A DNA stretch of 64,000 bases. Source: Nitrospirota bacterium. GTDB lineage: Bacteria; Nitrospirota; Thermodesulfovibrionia; Thermodesulfovibrionales; UBA6898. Position 1 is the first letter of the stretch. Each line of letters begins with the position of its first letter. The notes under the pieces are model-generated. The model did not search any database, was not told the origin of the DNA, and saw only the letters and a program-made list of their open reading frames with translations. Where the stretch lies: positions 1-64,000 of the forward strand of contig QKDO01000102.1 in NCBI GenBank assembly GCA_003252075.1, given 5' to 3'. A program made the position numbers and the translations under genes. This document shows, one piece after another, positions 26,102 through 34,727 of this stretch.

Positions 26102-26578
26102 TTAAGCCGGGTTGCAGAGGATGTCGAGCTGTTTCTGCAGATCAGCAGGTGAAAGGTTGTCAGCCAACTTTGTATCCACCAGAGAGGTAGCATTGATCCT
26201 TTTTACCATACCTTTGACCGCAAACCCGACCACCTCCTCAGGCGTCATGCTGCCGGGATTTTCGATGAGCAGAGGCTCGGTGTACCACCCTTCCTTTGTG
26301 GGGGCTATTCCGGCACAGCCGATATTGCAGTAATGCTCTTTCGGTACGGCTCCTTTTGCGTGTGCCAGCGTGCAAAGGTCGTACTTCACCAGCTGGAGGC
26401 CGCTCACGATAGGGTTTGAGCCAAGACCCAAGCGGCCCTTCATCATCGGAAGGAACCGGGTGACGTTGATGCCTGAGCAATAGATCAGGACATCCCTGCC
26501 ATCTTTTTTCTCGGACCGCACAACAACATAGAAATAATCGTTCTTGAATTCATCTTTCAAAGTGCGTGAGTATACCAC
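26102..26578 (-). CDS. Conserved-looking protein with Cys pairs (hypothetical)
   Basis: A 158-residue soluble protein that I do not recognise. It contains YCSGINVTRFLPMMKGRLG, KYDLCTLAHAKG and HYCNIGCAGIAP, the last with a C-x3-C group. The C-terminus (NLSPADLQKQLDILCNPA) has another Cys. The start is probably GTG 26578, though TTG further in is possible, and no strong ribosome site exists. It is divergent from the DUF255 gene at 26710, with about 130 bp between. Confidence 0.5.
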   Translation of the reverse strand: MVYSRTLKDEFKNDYFYVVVRSEKKDGRDVLIYCSGINVTRFLPMMKGRLGLGSNPIVSGLQLVKYDLCTLAHAKGAVPKEHYCNIGCAGIAPTKEGWYTEPLLIENPGSMTPEEVVGFAVKGMVKRINATSLVDTKLADNLSPADLQKQLDILCNPA

Positions 26579-26672
26579 GACTTCCGCTGCGAAGTCTTCA
26601 CATATGAAGACGTTTCCGTTTTTCCCTGCTGTGTAAGGGCTTCCGTAAGATGTGTTCTCGTGAGGTTCTTTT

Positions 26673-26701
26673 TTGCATGATCCTGGGCATTAGGATATGA
26701 T
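26673..26701 (+). promoter_or_regulatory. Promoter of the DUF255 gene, 8 nt before the ATG
   Basis: TTGCAT (26673-26678), a 17-bp spacer, TATGAT (26696-26701), 8 nt, then ATG 26710. A GGAG lies between -10 and ATG, but only 4 nt from the ATG and within 3 nt of the -10 box, so it would lie at or before the transcription start. Confidence 0.55.
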
Positions 26702-26709
26702 GGAGTCAT

Positions 26710-28539
26710 ATGAAGAAGATATCTGTCCTTACCCTGAGTATTCTCCTCATTCTCTCGCAGCTGGCTGCAGCTGCTGAATTCAGGTTTTCGCCCCGCCCGA
26801 ACAGGGCCCACCAGATCTCCTGGAGAGCATGGAGCCGTGGGGCGCTTCAGGAGGCGCGGCGATCTCAGCGCCCGGTGCTGCTTGCTCTGAGTGCGGTCTG
26901 GTGCCACTGGTGCCATGTGATGGACGAAACGACCTATTCGGACCCCGCGGTGATAGCCTTCATTCAGAAAAACTTCATTGCCGTGCGCGTTGATGCTGAC
27001 CGGAGGCCGGATATCGATGCCCTGTATAATCAAGGCGGCTGGCCGAGCACGGTCATACTGACTCCTGAAGGAGAGGTGATGGCGGGTGCCACCTATCTGC
27101 CGCCCGATGAAATGCTTCCCTGGCTTATGAAGCATGCCGCAGTAGGTACGCGGGAAAAAGACAAGCCTGCGGAAGATCAGGATTCATCCGGTCAGGCTGC
27201 GCCGACGCAAAGTGTCGAAGATTTCCCCGCTGAAACGGACATAGCCGAGGTAGCAGCCATGCTGCTGAGGCAGCATGATGACCACTGGGGAGGGTTCGGC
27301 GAGTGGCAGAAGTTCCCGAATCCCGATGCCGTCGATTTTCTCCTCGCAGAATATCGGCAGACCGGAAAACCGGAGTACCGGCGTATCATTGCCATCACGC
27401 TCGACCGGATGGAGCGCGGTTATATCCAGGATCACGTAGAAGGCGGTTTCTTCCGCTACGCCACACGTACGGATTGGTCGGAACCTCATTATGAGAAGAT
27501 GCTGGCATCCAATGCGGGAATTATAAGAAACTACGCCATCGCGTCCATGCTGCTAGGTGACGGCACGTACCGGAAGACCATGCTGAAGACCGTGGGCTAT
27601 GTCATGGCAAATCTGTACGACAGAAAGTCCGGTGTGTTCTATGGCAGCCAGGACGCTGATGAGACATACTACCGAAAGAAGGATCGGAAGGGTCTTGCGA
27701 CTCCCTTCGTGGACAAGACGGTCTATGCCGATGCGAACGGTCGTATGATATCAGCTCTTCTGGCGGTCTATCAGGCGGCGGGGGATGCGCAGTACCTGGT
27801 CATGGCACGTAACGCTGCAGATTACATCATTGCGAGGCTCTACACAGCCGAGGATGGCGTATATCATTATTTGCTGGACAACAAGAGAGCGGTGCCGGGG
27901 CTGTTGCCGGACAATGTTCTTGTCGGCCTTGCCATGATCGACCTGTATCAGGCCACGGGTGATAGCAGATACCTGAAAACGGCCGAGATGATCGCCCGCC
28001 GTGTTGCCGAGCATTTTTTTGACATATCCAGAGGACGGTTCATGCTTCATGCCGGGTCGACGATTGTTTCCCCTTCAACTGCCGGTATGCTCCAAAAGGC
28101 GCAGACGGACATCACCAATTATCTGGCGGTCATCCTCCTGAGCAGGGTGGGCAGGTACGGGGAAAGTGAGCGATTTCGGCATATTATCAGGCAGGCCCTG
28201 GTAAGTCTCAGGACTAGCCGCATCCGCTTTACCCCATCGGGTGCTCATTACGGCACTGCCCTCAGCTGGAATGTGCGGGAGGTGGTGGAGGTTACAGTAA
28301 TTGCAGACGGCAAGCGCCGCAAGGCGTATCTGGCTGCACTGCAGCGGGTGTACATACCGCAGTCGGTCCTGCGGGTCTATTCACCAAAGGCCGATAGGGA
28401 GCGCATTCGTAAGTCAGGCTATCCCCTAAAGGAAGCTGTCTACGTCTGCAGAAAGAAGAAATGCTCGCCGGCATTCTCGCAGCCTGCAGGCATGCCGAAG
28501 CTGATAAATGCGTTTCTGGCATATCCCTCCCCACCATGA
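26710..28539 (+). CDS. Exported DUF255/YyaL-type thioredoxin-domain protein
   Basis: A 609-residue protein with an N-terminal signal peptide (VLTLSILLILSQLAAAAE). The thioredoxin-like DUF255 domain has WCHWCHVM as its redox motif near residue 65, then DRRPDIDALYNQGGWPST. The remaining ~450 residues form an (alpha/alpha)6 barrel of the glucosidase-like kind (GGFFRYATRTDWSEPHYEKM, YGSQDADET). YyaL/SSP411 proteins are usually ~650-700 residues and cytosolic; here the signal peptide places it in the periplasm and the length is reduced. Two Cys near the C-terminus (VCRKKKC) form another CxnC pair. The substrate is unknown. Confidence 0.85.
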   Translation: MKKISVLTLSILLILSQLAAAAEFRFSPRPNRAHQISWRAWSRGALQEARRSQRPVLLALSAVWCHWCHVMDETTYSDPAVIAFIQKNFIAVRVDADRRPDIDALYNQGGWPSTVILTPEGEVMAGATYLPPDEMLPWLMKHAAVGTREKDKPAEDQDSSGQAAPTQSVEDFPAETDIAEVAAMLLRQHDDHWGGFGEWQKFPNPDAVDFLLAEYRQTGKPEYRRIIAITLDRMERGYIQDHVEGGFFRYATRTDWSEPHYEKMLASNAGIIRNYAIASMLLGDGTYRKTMLKTVGYVMANLYDRKSGVFYGSQDADETYYRKKDRKGLATPFVDKTVYADANGRMISALLAVYQAAGDAQYLVMARNAADYIIARLYTAEDGVYHYLLDNKRAVPGLLPDNVLVGLAMIDLYQATGDSRYLKTAEMIARRVAEHFFDISRGRFMLHAGSTIVSPSTAGMLQKAQTDITNYLAVILLSRVGRYGESERFRHIIRQALVSLRTSRIRFTPSGAHYGTALSWNVREVVEVTVIADGKRRKAYLAALQRVYIPQSVLRVYSPKADRERIRKSGYPLKEAVYVCRKKKCSPAFSQPAGMPKLINAFLAYPSPP

Positions 28540-28587
28540 CCGGCATCGCCGTGACGTCATCTGCTTCTATCGCGTCATGCGGAAGTG

Positions 28588-28733
28588 TTGATGTGTGCTG
28601 CATCTGGTATAAAAGGAGATAGCGTGGGGAGGAGGTGAAGTTTCCCCGGAAGCCCGCTGCCATGGTGCCCGGGTCTGTAAGCAGCGCTTCAGCTGCAAGG
28701 GGAAAAGGCTATCAGCGTGAGAGTGCGGCTGCA
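28588..28733 (+). ncRNA. Cobalamin-riboswitch-like element without an obvious target gene
   Basis: The core carries, in the expected order, pieces of the cobalamin (B12-box) consensus: a TATAAAAGGAGA box, GGTGAAGTTTCC, a GC plus CCGC segment, then CCCGGGTCTGTAAGC and, later, GGGGAAAAGGC. The 5' and 3' peripheral stems look shortened compared with the Rfam model as I remember it. No B12 transport or synthesis gene follows. Downstream on the plus strand come the back of a small minus-strand gene and decayed sequence. It may be a relic left after its gene was lost, or may act against the antisense gene at 28735. Similarity is by eye only. Confidence 0.38.
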
Positions 28734-28734
28734 G

Positions 28735-28929
28735 CTAGGTTTTGACTGCCACAAGAACAACACCGAGCTTTTTCTCGGCCTCAGCTATCTGGCTGATTTC
28801 ATCCTTGCTCAGATCAGCAGGTGAAACATTGTAGCAGCTGTAAGCGAGCAGCGTCTTCCCAACCTTCTGTTCGACTGTCCTGATCTCCCGAAGCTTACCT
28901 TCATCGAGTTTGGAGAGATTGCATAGCAT
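28735..28929 (-). CDS. 64-residue small protein (hypothetical)
   Basis: A clean small gene with AGGAGG 8 nt before the ATG. The product starts MLCNLSKLDEGKLREIRTVE and ends in a hydrophobic strand (KKLGVVLVAVKT). It looks like two or three helices plus a strand, with two Cys. I do not recognise it. It is the only intact frame in an otherwise decayed 1.5-kb patch and lies back-to-back with the riboswitch-like element. The phrase VSPADLSKDE recalls LSPADLQKQ at the end of the 26102 gene product, though this may be chance. Confidence 0.6.
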   Translation of the reverse strand: MLCNLSKLDEGKLREIRTVEQKVGKTLLAYSCYNVSPADLSKDEISQIAEAEKKLGVVLVAVKT

Positions 28930-28997
28930 GATGGTTTCCTCCTTTGTTGCGGGCTTAGTTACACCCTACCGCTTTTTGGTCATTGCGTCAACAGGGA

Positions 28998-29028
28998 AAA
29001 AGCAGCAAGGTTCCAACTTGCTGTTTTA
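28998..29028. terminator. Hairpin terminator active on either strand
   Basis: CAGCAAG and CTTGCTG flank a 7-nt loop and are extended by A/T pairs. The stem is followed by TTTT on the plus strand and by CTTTTT on the minus strand. It would end minus-strand transcription from the pseudogene at 29075 before the 64-residue gene. Confidence 0.55.
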
Positions 29029-29074
29029 ACGCAAATTATGGGTAATCAGCCTTTTTTTCAGCAACCGTTGTCCA

Positions 29075-29556
29075 TCAAAAGCGGGCTTCCTTCATTTCTG
29101 CAGGTGTGCGCTCCCAATAGGACTTTTCAAAACAGAACGCCGTCTTTTCCTCATCAACATAAACGAAGTTGAGATTGAAGTAGGCGTACACAGCCTTGCG
29201 CAGAGATGGGTCGTGGACAACAAAACCCTTTGGTTGCTCGTATCTGTCCAACAGCCTGCGCTATGTGTCGGTCGGTTCCCATCCTGTCTGGTGGAAAGTG
29301 ATTCTGCTGCCGAACTCATGCAACATGTCCTGGTGAATCTTCCACTGTTTAACCCAGATCTCAGACACGCCGCGTGTTCCGTATCCTGCCAACTTCTTTA
29401 GGCTGCGGCATCGCTCCGTTCCCGCTATAAACGCTCGTCAAGCGTTTTCATCACCTCGCCCGCATTTTCTACCATGATCTGCCGAATCTCACTCAGTCAT
29501 TGCTCATGCCCGTTCGTAAAACGGTAATCCTGTTTAATCTGCTCGAATGAACGCAC
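29075..29556 (-). pseudogene. Decayed gene with a protoglobin/globin-sensor-like N-terminus
   Basis: Starts at GTG 29556 with GGAGG upstream: RSFEQIKQDYRFT, then a stop. In shifted frames it continues with SEIRQIMVENAGEVMKTLDE, GVSEIWVKQWKIHQDMLHEF, YEQPKGFVVHDPSLRKAVYA and, at the end, YWERTPAEMKEARF. At least two frameshifts and several stops interrupt it. The start (F-IK--Y-FT---E--L-E-R--M) resembles the first helices of protoglobin-type globin sensors. The C-terminal part (DPSLRKAVYAYFN-NFVYVDEEKTAF) is not recognised. It is clearly non-functional as one protein. Confidence 0.6.
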
Positions 29557-29649
29557 TAACTATGCCTCCCTGTACAAGTGTTTCGTCTCCCGCAGCCCGC
29601 TGATTTATTCTGCAACGGTTTTGAAGAAAATCTCACTTTTATAAATACG

Positions 29650-30023
29650 ATCAGAAAACCACGAGATGTCAAACTCGGACAGAATCTCATAGGAGACATC
29701 GGCTTCTGTACCACTGGGCATGGATACCCAAATAGCGGAAGAGGGTTTTGAAAGGCAAAATAGCTGCTCGCCTGAATCGTATGCTGTATGATGCGTGCAA
29801 GATAAACGACTGCCCGACCAACAAACCGGGCGTCCAAGAGGATTATATGTAAGCAATCATCCAGCTCAATGTAGCCCATTGTGTGGCGGATGCAGTCAAG
29901 CGTTTCAGCGGCGGCACAAGCAGCGTCATACGGAAAGAATATCCGGAGCTGGAAGAATTTCTGTGTGGCGATGGTTTCCGGGATGACGGATATAAGGAAG
30001 CCATATTATACCAGTGGCCCTGA
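29650..30023 (+). mobile_element. Relic of an IS200/IS605-family transposase (TnpA)
   Basis: In one plus-strand frame the sequence reads RLLYHWAWIPK, stop, RKRVLKGKIAARLNRMLYDA, then GVQEDYM, stop, AIIQLNVAHCVADAVKRF and GGTSSVIRKEYPELEEFL, with GFRDDGYKEAILYQW and a final stop. These match the TnpA blocks YHLVWIPKYRKRVL, the HUH region and the FKGGTSR-IRKE-PEL end. The HUH motif itself, where DHVHL is expected, is destroyed (DYM plus stop), and the catalytic Tyr region is absent. No intact flanking hairpins were found. It is a long-dead insertion. Confidence 0.7.
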
Positions 30024-30110
30024 AACTCCGGACTTCAGTCAGGGGATATGTTCATTAGCTGTTAACATTCTACCATGTTCTGCGTCAGGGTCATTGCCGG
30101 TCTGCAGCGG

Positions 30111-30656
30111 TCATCGTTTTCTGCAGACGAGCTGTGCTATCGCCTTCGGCGGTTCACCGGTGATGCCCTCAAAGCGATGGATTATCTCCCAATCGCGAAA
30201 CCATGCTGCAAGCTCTCCCGGCCTCAGCAGATGGTCGGGATTGCGCGGTCTGCCGAATTGCGCCTGGTCCATGGTGAATGTTTCGTAGAGCACGAGACCA
30301 CCCGGCAACAGCGAGTCCCTTATAAAGGGGATCAGCGGCCGATGCAGGTAGCGGAAGACGAGGATCGCCGAAAAGGTCTGTCCAGGTAAGAAATCCCGAT
30401 TCGATACTTCGAGGTCTATCTGCAAGAGTTCTGCCGCAATGCCTGCGGTCTCTGCCCGTTTGCGCACCTCTTCAAGAGCTTCTTTTGAGCGGTCAGCGAA
30501 GATAACGCGAAACCCCAGAGCCGCAAGGAAGAGACCGTTATGCCCATCCCCGCAGGCCAGATCGAGGACCGGGTGTTGCTTCAGATCTGCGGTGAAGAGA
30601 TGAACATGGTCGCGAACAAGGCTGTCCGGCTCCTTGCATATCCGATATGTGGTCAC
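30111..30656 (-). CDS. Class I SAM-dependent methyltransferase (TehB-like)
   Basis: A 181-residue methyltransferase. AdoMet motifs: VLDLACGDGHNGLFLA (motif I, about residue 30), VIFADRSKEAL (motif II acidic residue) and LLQIDLEVSN. LLPGGLVLYETFT follows, with GRPRNPDHLLRPGEL near the C-terminus. This last block is common in small TehB-type or tellurite-resistance-like methyltransferases, whose true substrates vary. It is last in the minus-strand run from 34612 and begins 5 bp after the ZIP transporter gene. Confidence 0.78.
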   Translation of the reverse strand: MTTYRICKEPDSLVRDHVHLFTADLKQHPVLDLACGDGHNGLFLAALGFRVIFADRSKEALEEVRKRAETAGIAAELLQIDLEVSNRDFLPGQTFSAILVFRYLHRPLIPFIRDSLLPGGLVLYETFTMDQAQFGRPRNPDHLLRPGELAAWFRDWEIIHRFEGITGEPPKAIAQLVCRKR

Positions 30657-30661
30657 AAGAA

Positions 30662-31477
30662 CTATCCGAGCGCTACATCGAGGATCATCATCATGGTGAA
30701 GCCCAGCAGCGCTCCGTAGGTGGCTATGTCTGAATTTTTTTCCTGTTGGGATTCGGGAATGAGCTCTTCGACCACGACAAAGATCATAGCCCCCGCGGCA
30801 AAGGCAAGGGCGTAAGGGAGGATGGGCCTGAATACGACAACTGCATAGGCGCCTACAAATGCAGCAATCGGTTCGACAATGCCGGAGAGCTGGCCGTACC
30901 AGAAGCTCTTAAGTCTCGATATGCCCTCTCTCCGCAGCGGGACGGAAACGGCAGTTCCTTCAGGGAAGTTTTGGATGCCGATGCCGATGGCAAGCGCTAT
31001 GGCCCCGGTGAGGGAGGCTGAGGAGATATCTGCGGCAAGCGCACCGAAGGCAACCCCAACAGCAAGCCCTTCAGGGATGTTATGAAGTGTTATCGCCAGG
31101 ACGAGGAGAATACTTCTTTGCCAGTTCGTCCTGATGCCCTCTGCTTCATTGAGGGGAAATCCGGGATGCAGGTGCGGAAGGAGTTTGTCGATGATCGAGA
31201 GAAATAATCCTCCGGCCATAAAGCCGACAGCGGCCGGAATCCAGGGAGAGGACCCGGATGATTCAGCCATCTGGATGGCAGGAGCCAAAAGGGACCAAAA
31301 GCTTGCAGCGATCATGACTCCTGCTGCAAAGCCAAGCATACCATCCAGAAGCTTCCGGTTAAACGTTTTAAAGAAGAAAACTACTGCAGCGCCCAAGGCT
31401 GTCATAAGCCATGTAAAACAGGTCGCTATAACGGCCTGTGTGACCGGATGGAGCTCGTTAAACCACGTCAGCGTCAT
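30662..31477 (-). CDS. ZIP-family divalent metal transporter
   Basis: A 271-residue inner-membrane protein with about eight helices, importing Zn2+ or Fe2+. Signature metal-site motifs lie in helices 4 and 5: [17 protein letters not shown] and [18 protein letters not shown] His-containing loop ([17 protein letters not shown]) sits between helices 3 and 4, as expected. Closest in style to the GufA/ZupT group. It lies 12 bp after the acetyltransferase gene in the same run. Confidence 0.88.
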   Translation of the reverse strand: MTLTWFNELHPVTQAVIATCFTWLMTALGAAVVFFFKTFNRKLLDGMLGFAAGVMIAASFWSLLAPAIQMAESSGSSPWIPAAVGFMAGGLFLSIIDKLLPHLHPGFPLNEAEGIRTNWQRSILLVLAITLHNIPEGLAVGVAFGALAADISSASLTGAIALAIGIGIQNFPEGTAVSVPLRREGISRLKSFWYGQLSGIVEPIAAFVGAYAVVVFRPILPYALAFAAGAMIFVVVEELIPESQQEKNSDIATYGALLGFTMMMILDVALG

Positions 31478-31489
31478 CTTATGAAAGGG

Positions 31490-31954
31490 CTACGTATTGC
31501 TTGAGACGTCCCTGATAAGCGCGAGTTCGTCGCATTCTGGGAACTTGGGACACCGGATGCAGTCCCCCCATATCTTCTGCGGGAGGGCTGCTTTATCCGT
31601 ATCCCTGAACTTGAGCTTCCGGAAAAAATCAGGCTGATACGTGAGGACAAACACTCTCTTGATGCCGAGCGCCCGGGCATCCCTGAGGCAGTTGTTTACC
31701 ATCTTCCTGCCGATACCTTTTCCCTGAAATTCCTTTCGGACGGCCAAAGAACGGACTTCCGCAAGATCCTCCCAGAGGACATGGAGCGCGCATGCGCCAA
31801 CGATATCGTGCTTATCAACTGCTACAACAAAGTCCCTGATGTTCTCATAGAGTTCGTTCACGGACCGTGGAATCATCTGTTCTTTGCGGGCATAGTCGTT
31901 CACCAGATTCTGAATCTCTTTGATGTCGCTGATCAACGCCTTACGTATTTTCAA
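31490..31954 (-). CDS. N-acetyltransferase of the short ArgA type
   Basis: A 154-residue GNAT protein resembling the small amino-acid N-acetyltransferases that can serve as N-acetylglutamate synthase, the first step of arginine synthesis. The acetyl-CoA loop reads VRKEFQGKGIGRKM. VLTYQPDFFRKLKFRDTDK and the terminal KIWGDCIRCPKFPECDE, with three Cys, are characteristic of the short ArgA group. It overlaps the korC-like gene by 14 nt. argH occurs elsewhere in the window (51806). Confidence 0.82.
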   Translation of the reverse strand: MKIRKALISDIKEIQNLVNDYARKEQMIPRSVNELYENIRDFVVAVDKHDIVGACALHVLWEDLAEVRSLAVRKEFQGKGIGRKMVNNCLRDARALGIKRVFVLTYQPDFFRKLKFRDTDKAALPQKIWGDCIRCPKFPECDELALIRDVSSNT

Positions 31955-32483
31955 TATAGTCTATTCCTTTTCTGACGAGTTCCTTGTTTGCCCTGAACGC
32001 CTCTATCTTTCGCGGGTCGGTGGCATCATCGAAGATGCTAATAATGGATGTTTTCCTAAGGATGCCGGTCTTCGCTATGAAAGCTCCCAGCATCACCATG
32101 TTTGCCGACTTGGGGTTGCCCATGTCTCCTGCAATGTTCGTGGAAGGAACGGGCACTGCTATGATGTCCTTCTTCGCCAACTTCTCGGTTATCAGGGAGG
32201 AATCATAAAAGAGCATGCCTTTTTTCCTGAGGCTTGGCCGAAAGCGATCGAGCGACGCCCTGTTCATAACGATGAGAATATCAGGTATCATTACCACCGG
32301 GGAGCCGATCATTTCGTCGGAGATGATAACCGTGCAGTTTGCCGTGCCACCCCGCATCTCAGCACCATAGGAAGGGAACCAGGTCACCTCTTTTCTCTCG
32401 ATCATGCTCGCAGACGTCAATACTCTCCCGAGAAAAAGGATGCCCTGTCCTCCTGATCCTGCAATGATAATGCTTTTCTGCAC
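31941..32483 (-). CDS. 2-oxoacid:ferredoxin oxidoreductase, gamma subunit
   Basis: A 180-residue subunit of a pyruvate/2-oxoglutarate/2-ketoisovalerate:ferredoxin oxidoreductase. It begins with the family's hallmark IIAGSGGQGILFLGRVL, then VTWFPSYGAEMRGGTANC, both typical of KorC/VorC-like gamma chains. It starts 1 nt after the beta subunit stop. The alpha subunit is not encoded upstream or anywhere in the window. Confidence 0.9.
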   Translation of the reverse strand: MQKSIIIAGSGGQGILFLGRVLTSASMIERKEVTWFPSYGAEMRGGTANCTVIISDEMIGSPVVMIPDILIVMNRASLDRFRPSLRKKGMLFYDSSLITEKLAKKDIIAVPVPSTNIAGDMGNPKSANMVMLGAFIAKTGILRKTSIISIFDDATDPRKIEAFRANKELVRKGIDYIENT

Positions 32484-32484
32484 C

Positions 32485-33234
32485 TCAGGGATTCTCCTGG
32501 TACCGGTCTTTGATGAGTCCCAGAGGAAAGGTCTGCGAAAGGGTGGTCCTCATCCATTCGGCTGCCGCAGCCGGACTCATGCCCCAGTCCGTGGGGCATG
32601 GCGAAAGAATCTCGACCATGCCGAATCCCTTCCCTTCGATCTGATAGGAAAAGGCCTTGGAAATCGCTTTTTTCGCCGCAACGAGGTTCTTGTAGGAATC
32701 CACAGAAACACGCTGGACATAAGAAACTCCTTCAATAGTGGCAAGAAGCTCTGAGACCCTGAGCGGATACCCAGCCGTCTTGATATCCCTTCCCTTCGGC
32801 GTGGTCGTTGTCTTCTGTCCGGTAAGGGTGGTAGGTGCCATCTGTCCGCCAGTCATGCCGTATGTTGCGTTATTGATGAAAAATACCGACAAGTTCTCTC
32901 CCCTGTTTGCAGCATGGATGATCTCTGCTGTGCCGATCGCGGCAAGATCACCGTCGCCCTGGTAGGAAAAGATGATCCTGTCCGGCAGGACCCGTTTCAT
33001 TCCCGTCGCAACAGCCGGTGGTCTGCCATGGGCAACCTCAATGATATCGAAGTCAAAGTAGTCGTACGCAAAGACCGCGCATCCGACAGGCGCTATGCCG
33101 ATCACCCTTTCCCGGATGTCGAGAGCGTCGATACACTCCGCAATGAGTCGATGAACAAGGCTGTGTCCACATCCTGGGCAGTAGCGGAAAGGTGCGGCCT
33201 TCAGGCTTTTCGGCCGATCAAATATTTTATTCAT
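32485..33234 (-). CDS. 2-oxoacid:ferredoxin oxidoreductase, beta (TPP-binding) subunit
   Basis: A 249-residue subunit that binds thiamine pyrophosphate and a [4Fe-4S] cluster. Visible are the CPGCGH cluster/TPP motif, PVGCAVFAYDYFDFD, HGRPPAVATGMKR, the TPP-Mg block YQGDGDLAAIGTAEII with NATYGMTGGQMAPTT, and SPCPTDWGM near the end. The style matches KorB/VorA-like enzymes for 2-oxoglutarate or branched 2-oxoacids, but the substrate cannot be fixed. Its ATG overlaps the upstream GGDEF gene stop by 8 nt, with AGGAGAAG before it. No alpha subunit lies upstream. Confidence 0.9.
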   Translation of the reverse strand: MNKIFDRPKSLKAAPFRYCPGCGHSLVHRLIAECIDALDIRERVIGIAPVGCAVFAYDYFDFDIIEVAHGRPPAVATGMKRVLPDRIIFSYQGDGDLAAIGTAEIIHAANRGENLSVFFINNATYGMTGGQMAPTTLTGQKTTTTPKGRDIKTAGYPLRVSELLATIEGVSYVQRVSVDSYKNLVAAKKAISKAFSYQIEGKGFGMVEILSPCPTDWGMSPAAAAEWMRTTLSQTFPLGLIKDRYQENP

Positions 33235-34612
33235 GCATCTTCTCCTGAAAATAGATCACGGTATTTTTTCCTGCCGCTTTTGCTGCAGATAGGGCATTAT
33301 CAGCCGCGCTGAGCAGGGCCTTGGCTGAAGATGCGTTCTGGGGAAAAGTTGCTATGCCGCCACTGAGCGTGATGCTCACTCCCGCGGACGAGCTGATCCT
33401 AATCTTTGTCTCCTGCACGGTATGCAATATCCTGCCGGCAAGCGCTGTGGCCTCTTCCATCGCGGTATTGGGCAGCATGATAATAAACTCCTCTCCCCCA
33501 TATCTAACTACCACATCTGTTTCGCGGGAAACAGACGTGAGCGTGCGCGCAAGACCCTGCAGCAGTTCATCACCTTCCTGACGGCCGTAGGTGTCATTCA
33601 TACTCTTGAAGTTGTCGATGTCAAAAAGCATGAGCGACAAGGAGTTGCCGTATCTCTTGGCTCTGGCGACCTCGATATCAAGGTGTTTGTAAAAATATCT
33701 GCTGTTGTAGAGGCCGGTAAGGCTGTCCGTTATGGCGAGCCTCCTGGTCTCCTGGAAAAATTTTATCTTGTCTATGATATGAGAAACATGATTGCCCACA
33801 AGTGGCAGGAGCACAGAGAAATCAAAGCCCAGTTCTGTGCCGGAGCTGTTCGCTAGAAAAAGCAGTCCTGTCACCTGATAGTTTGACGCAAGCGGAATGA
33901 TGGCAAGAAAAGCAATGTTTTCATCACGAAGGACCGGCGTCTCAGCTATTGCGGATGATTCCATGATGTAAAGTGGATCCTTGGTTTTGCGTGCATCGTT
34001 GCAGAAATGATCAAAGCCGCCCTCATCAATGTGCTGCTGAAGTTCAGGAGAGATGCCCCGGCACGTTCTGAGCCTGAAATCCTTAGCATCACAGATGAGC
34101 AGCCAACCCATGGGAAAGTCGGTTATGAGCATGACCTTTTCCATCAGGTCTTCCAGTACCAGGTCGATGTCTTCGGACGAGATAAATGCGCTCGAAAGCG
34201 TATTGACAATGATCAGTTCCTTATTCCTCTTGAGAAGTTCCTTCTCGATGCTTATGAAACTCGTAATATCCCTGAACACTACCCGGATGAGCCAGGAGTT
34301 CGGCTCATGCATGAACGGCAGGAGCAGCACCTCAAAATGCCTGTTATGCAGGGTGATTCGCTCGGACATTTCAGTTCCCAAAGACAGGGATTCGGAAACT
34401 TTTTTCTCGATTTCATGCAATAGGCTGATGTCATGAAAATCCCTGCCCATCGCTTCTTCCCTGCTCAGGCCGACCAGGGTGAAAAAACGCATATTAGCAT
34501 CAAGGATCGTTCCATCGCTCCTGAGAATGATGAACGGATCAGGAATCAAGTCCAGAGAGATATATTCTGCTCCGCCCAGCCCGTCGTCTTTGGCAGTATT
34601 AATTATCTTCAT
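33227..34612 (-). CDS. PAS-GAF-GGDEF diguanylate cyclase
   Basis: A 461-residue soluble c-di-GMP synthase. It has a PAS domain at ~20-130 (LDLIPDPFIILRSDGTILDA), a GAF-like domain at ~150-295 (SAFISSEDIDLVLEDLMEKV with Cys at CDAKDFRLRTCRG), a linker helix and a GGDEF domain. The active site is RYGGEEFIIML, with I-site RETD five residues upstream, so it should be active and product-inhibited. It is the first gene of the minus-strand run, and its stop overlaps the start of the oxidoreductase beta-subunit gene, an unusual pairing of signalling with carbon metabolism. Confidence 0.9.
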   Translation of the reverse strand: MKIINTAKDDGLGGAEYISLDLIPDPFIILRSDGTILDANMRFFTLVGLSREEAMGRDFHDISLLHEIEKKVSESLSLGTEMSERITLHNRHFEVLLLPFMHEPNSWLIRVVFRDITSFISIEKELLKRNKELIIVNTLSSAFISSEDIDLVLEDLMEKVMLITDFPMGWLLICDAKDFRLRTCRGISPELQQHIDEGGFDHFCNDARKTKDPLYIMESSAIAETPVLRDENIAFLAIIPLASNYQVTGLLFLANSSGTELGFDFSVLLPLVGNHVSHIIDKIKFFQETRRLAITDSLTGLYNSRYFYKHLDIEVARAKRYGNSLSLMLFDIDNFKSMNDTYGRQEGDELLQGLARTLTSVSRETDVVVRYGGEEFIIMLPNTAMEEATALAGRILHTVQETKIRISSSAGVSITLSGGIATFPQNASSAKALLSAADNALSAAKAAGKNTVIYFQEKMHE

Positions 34613-34727
34613 TCTGTATGCGTTTCCTTGCCACCAGCAAGGTTTTCAGCTGATATTATTATATCTTACGCCGATAAACTCAATACCTATTTTGTTAAAA
34701 GACGTGGACGATTGTAAAACTGACGGT

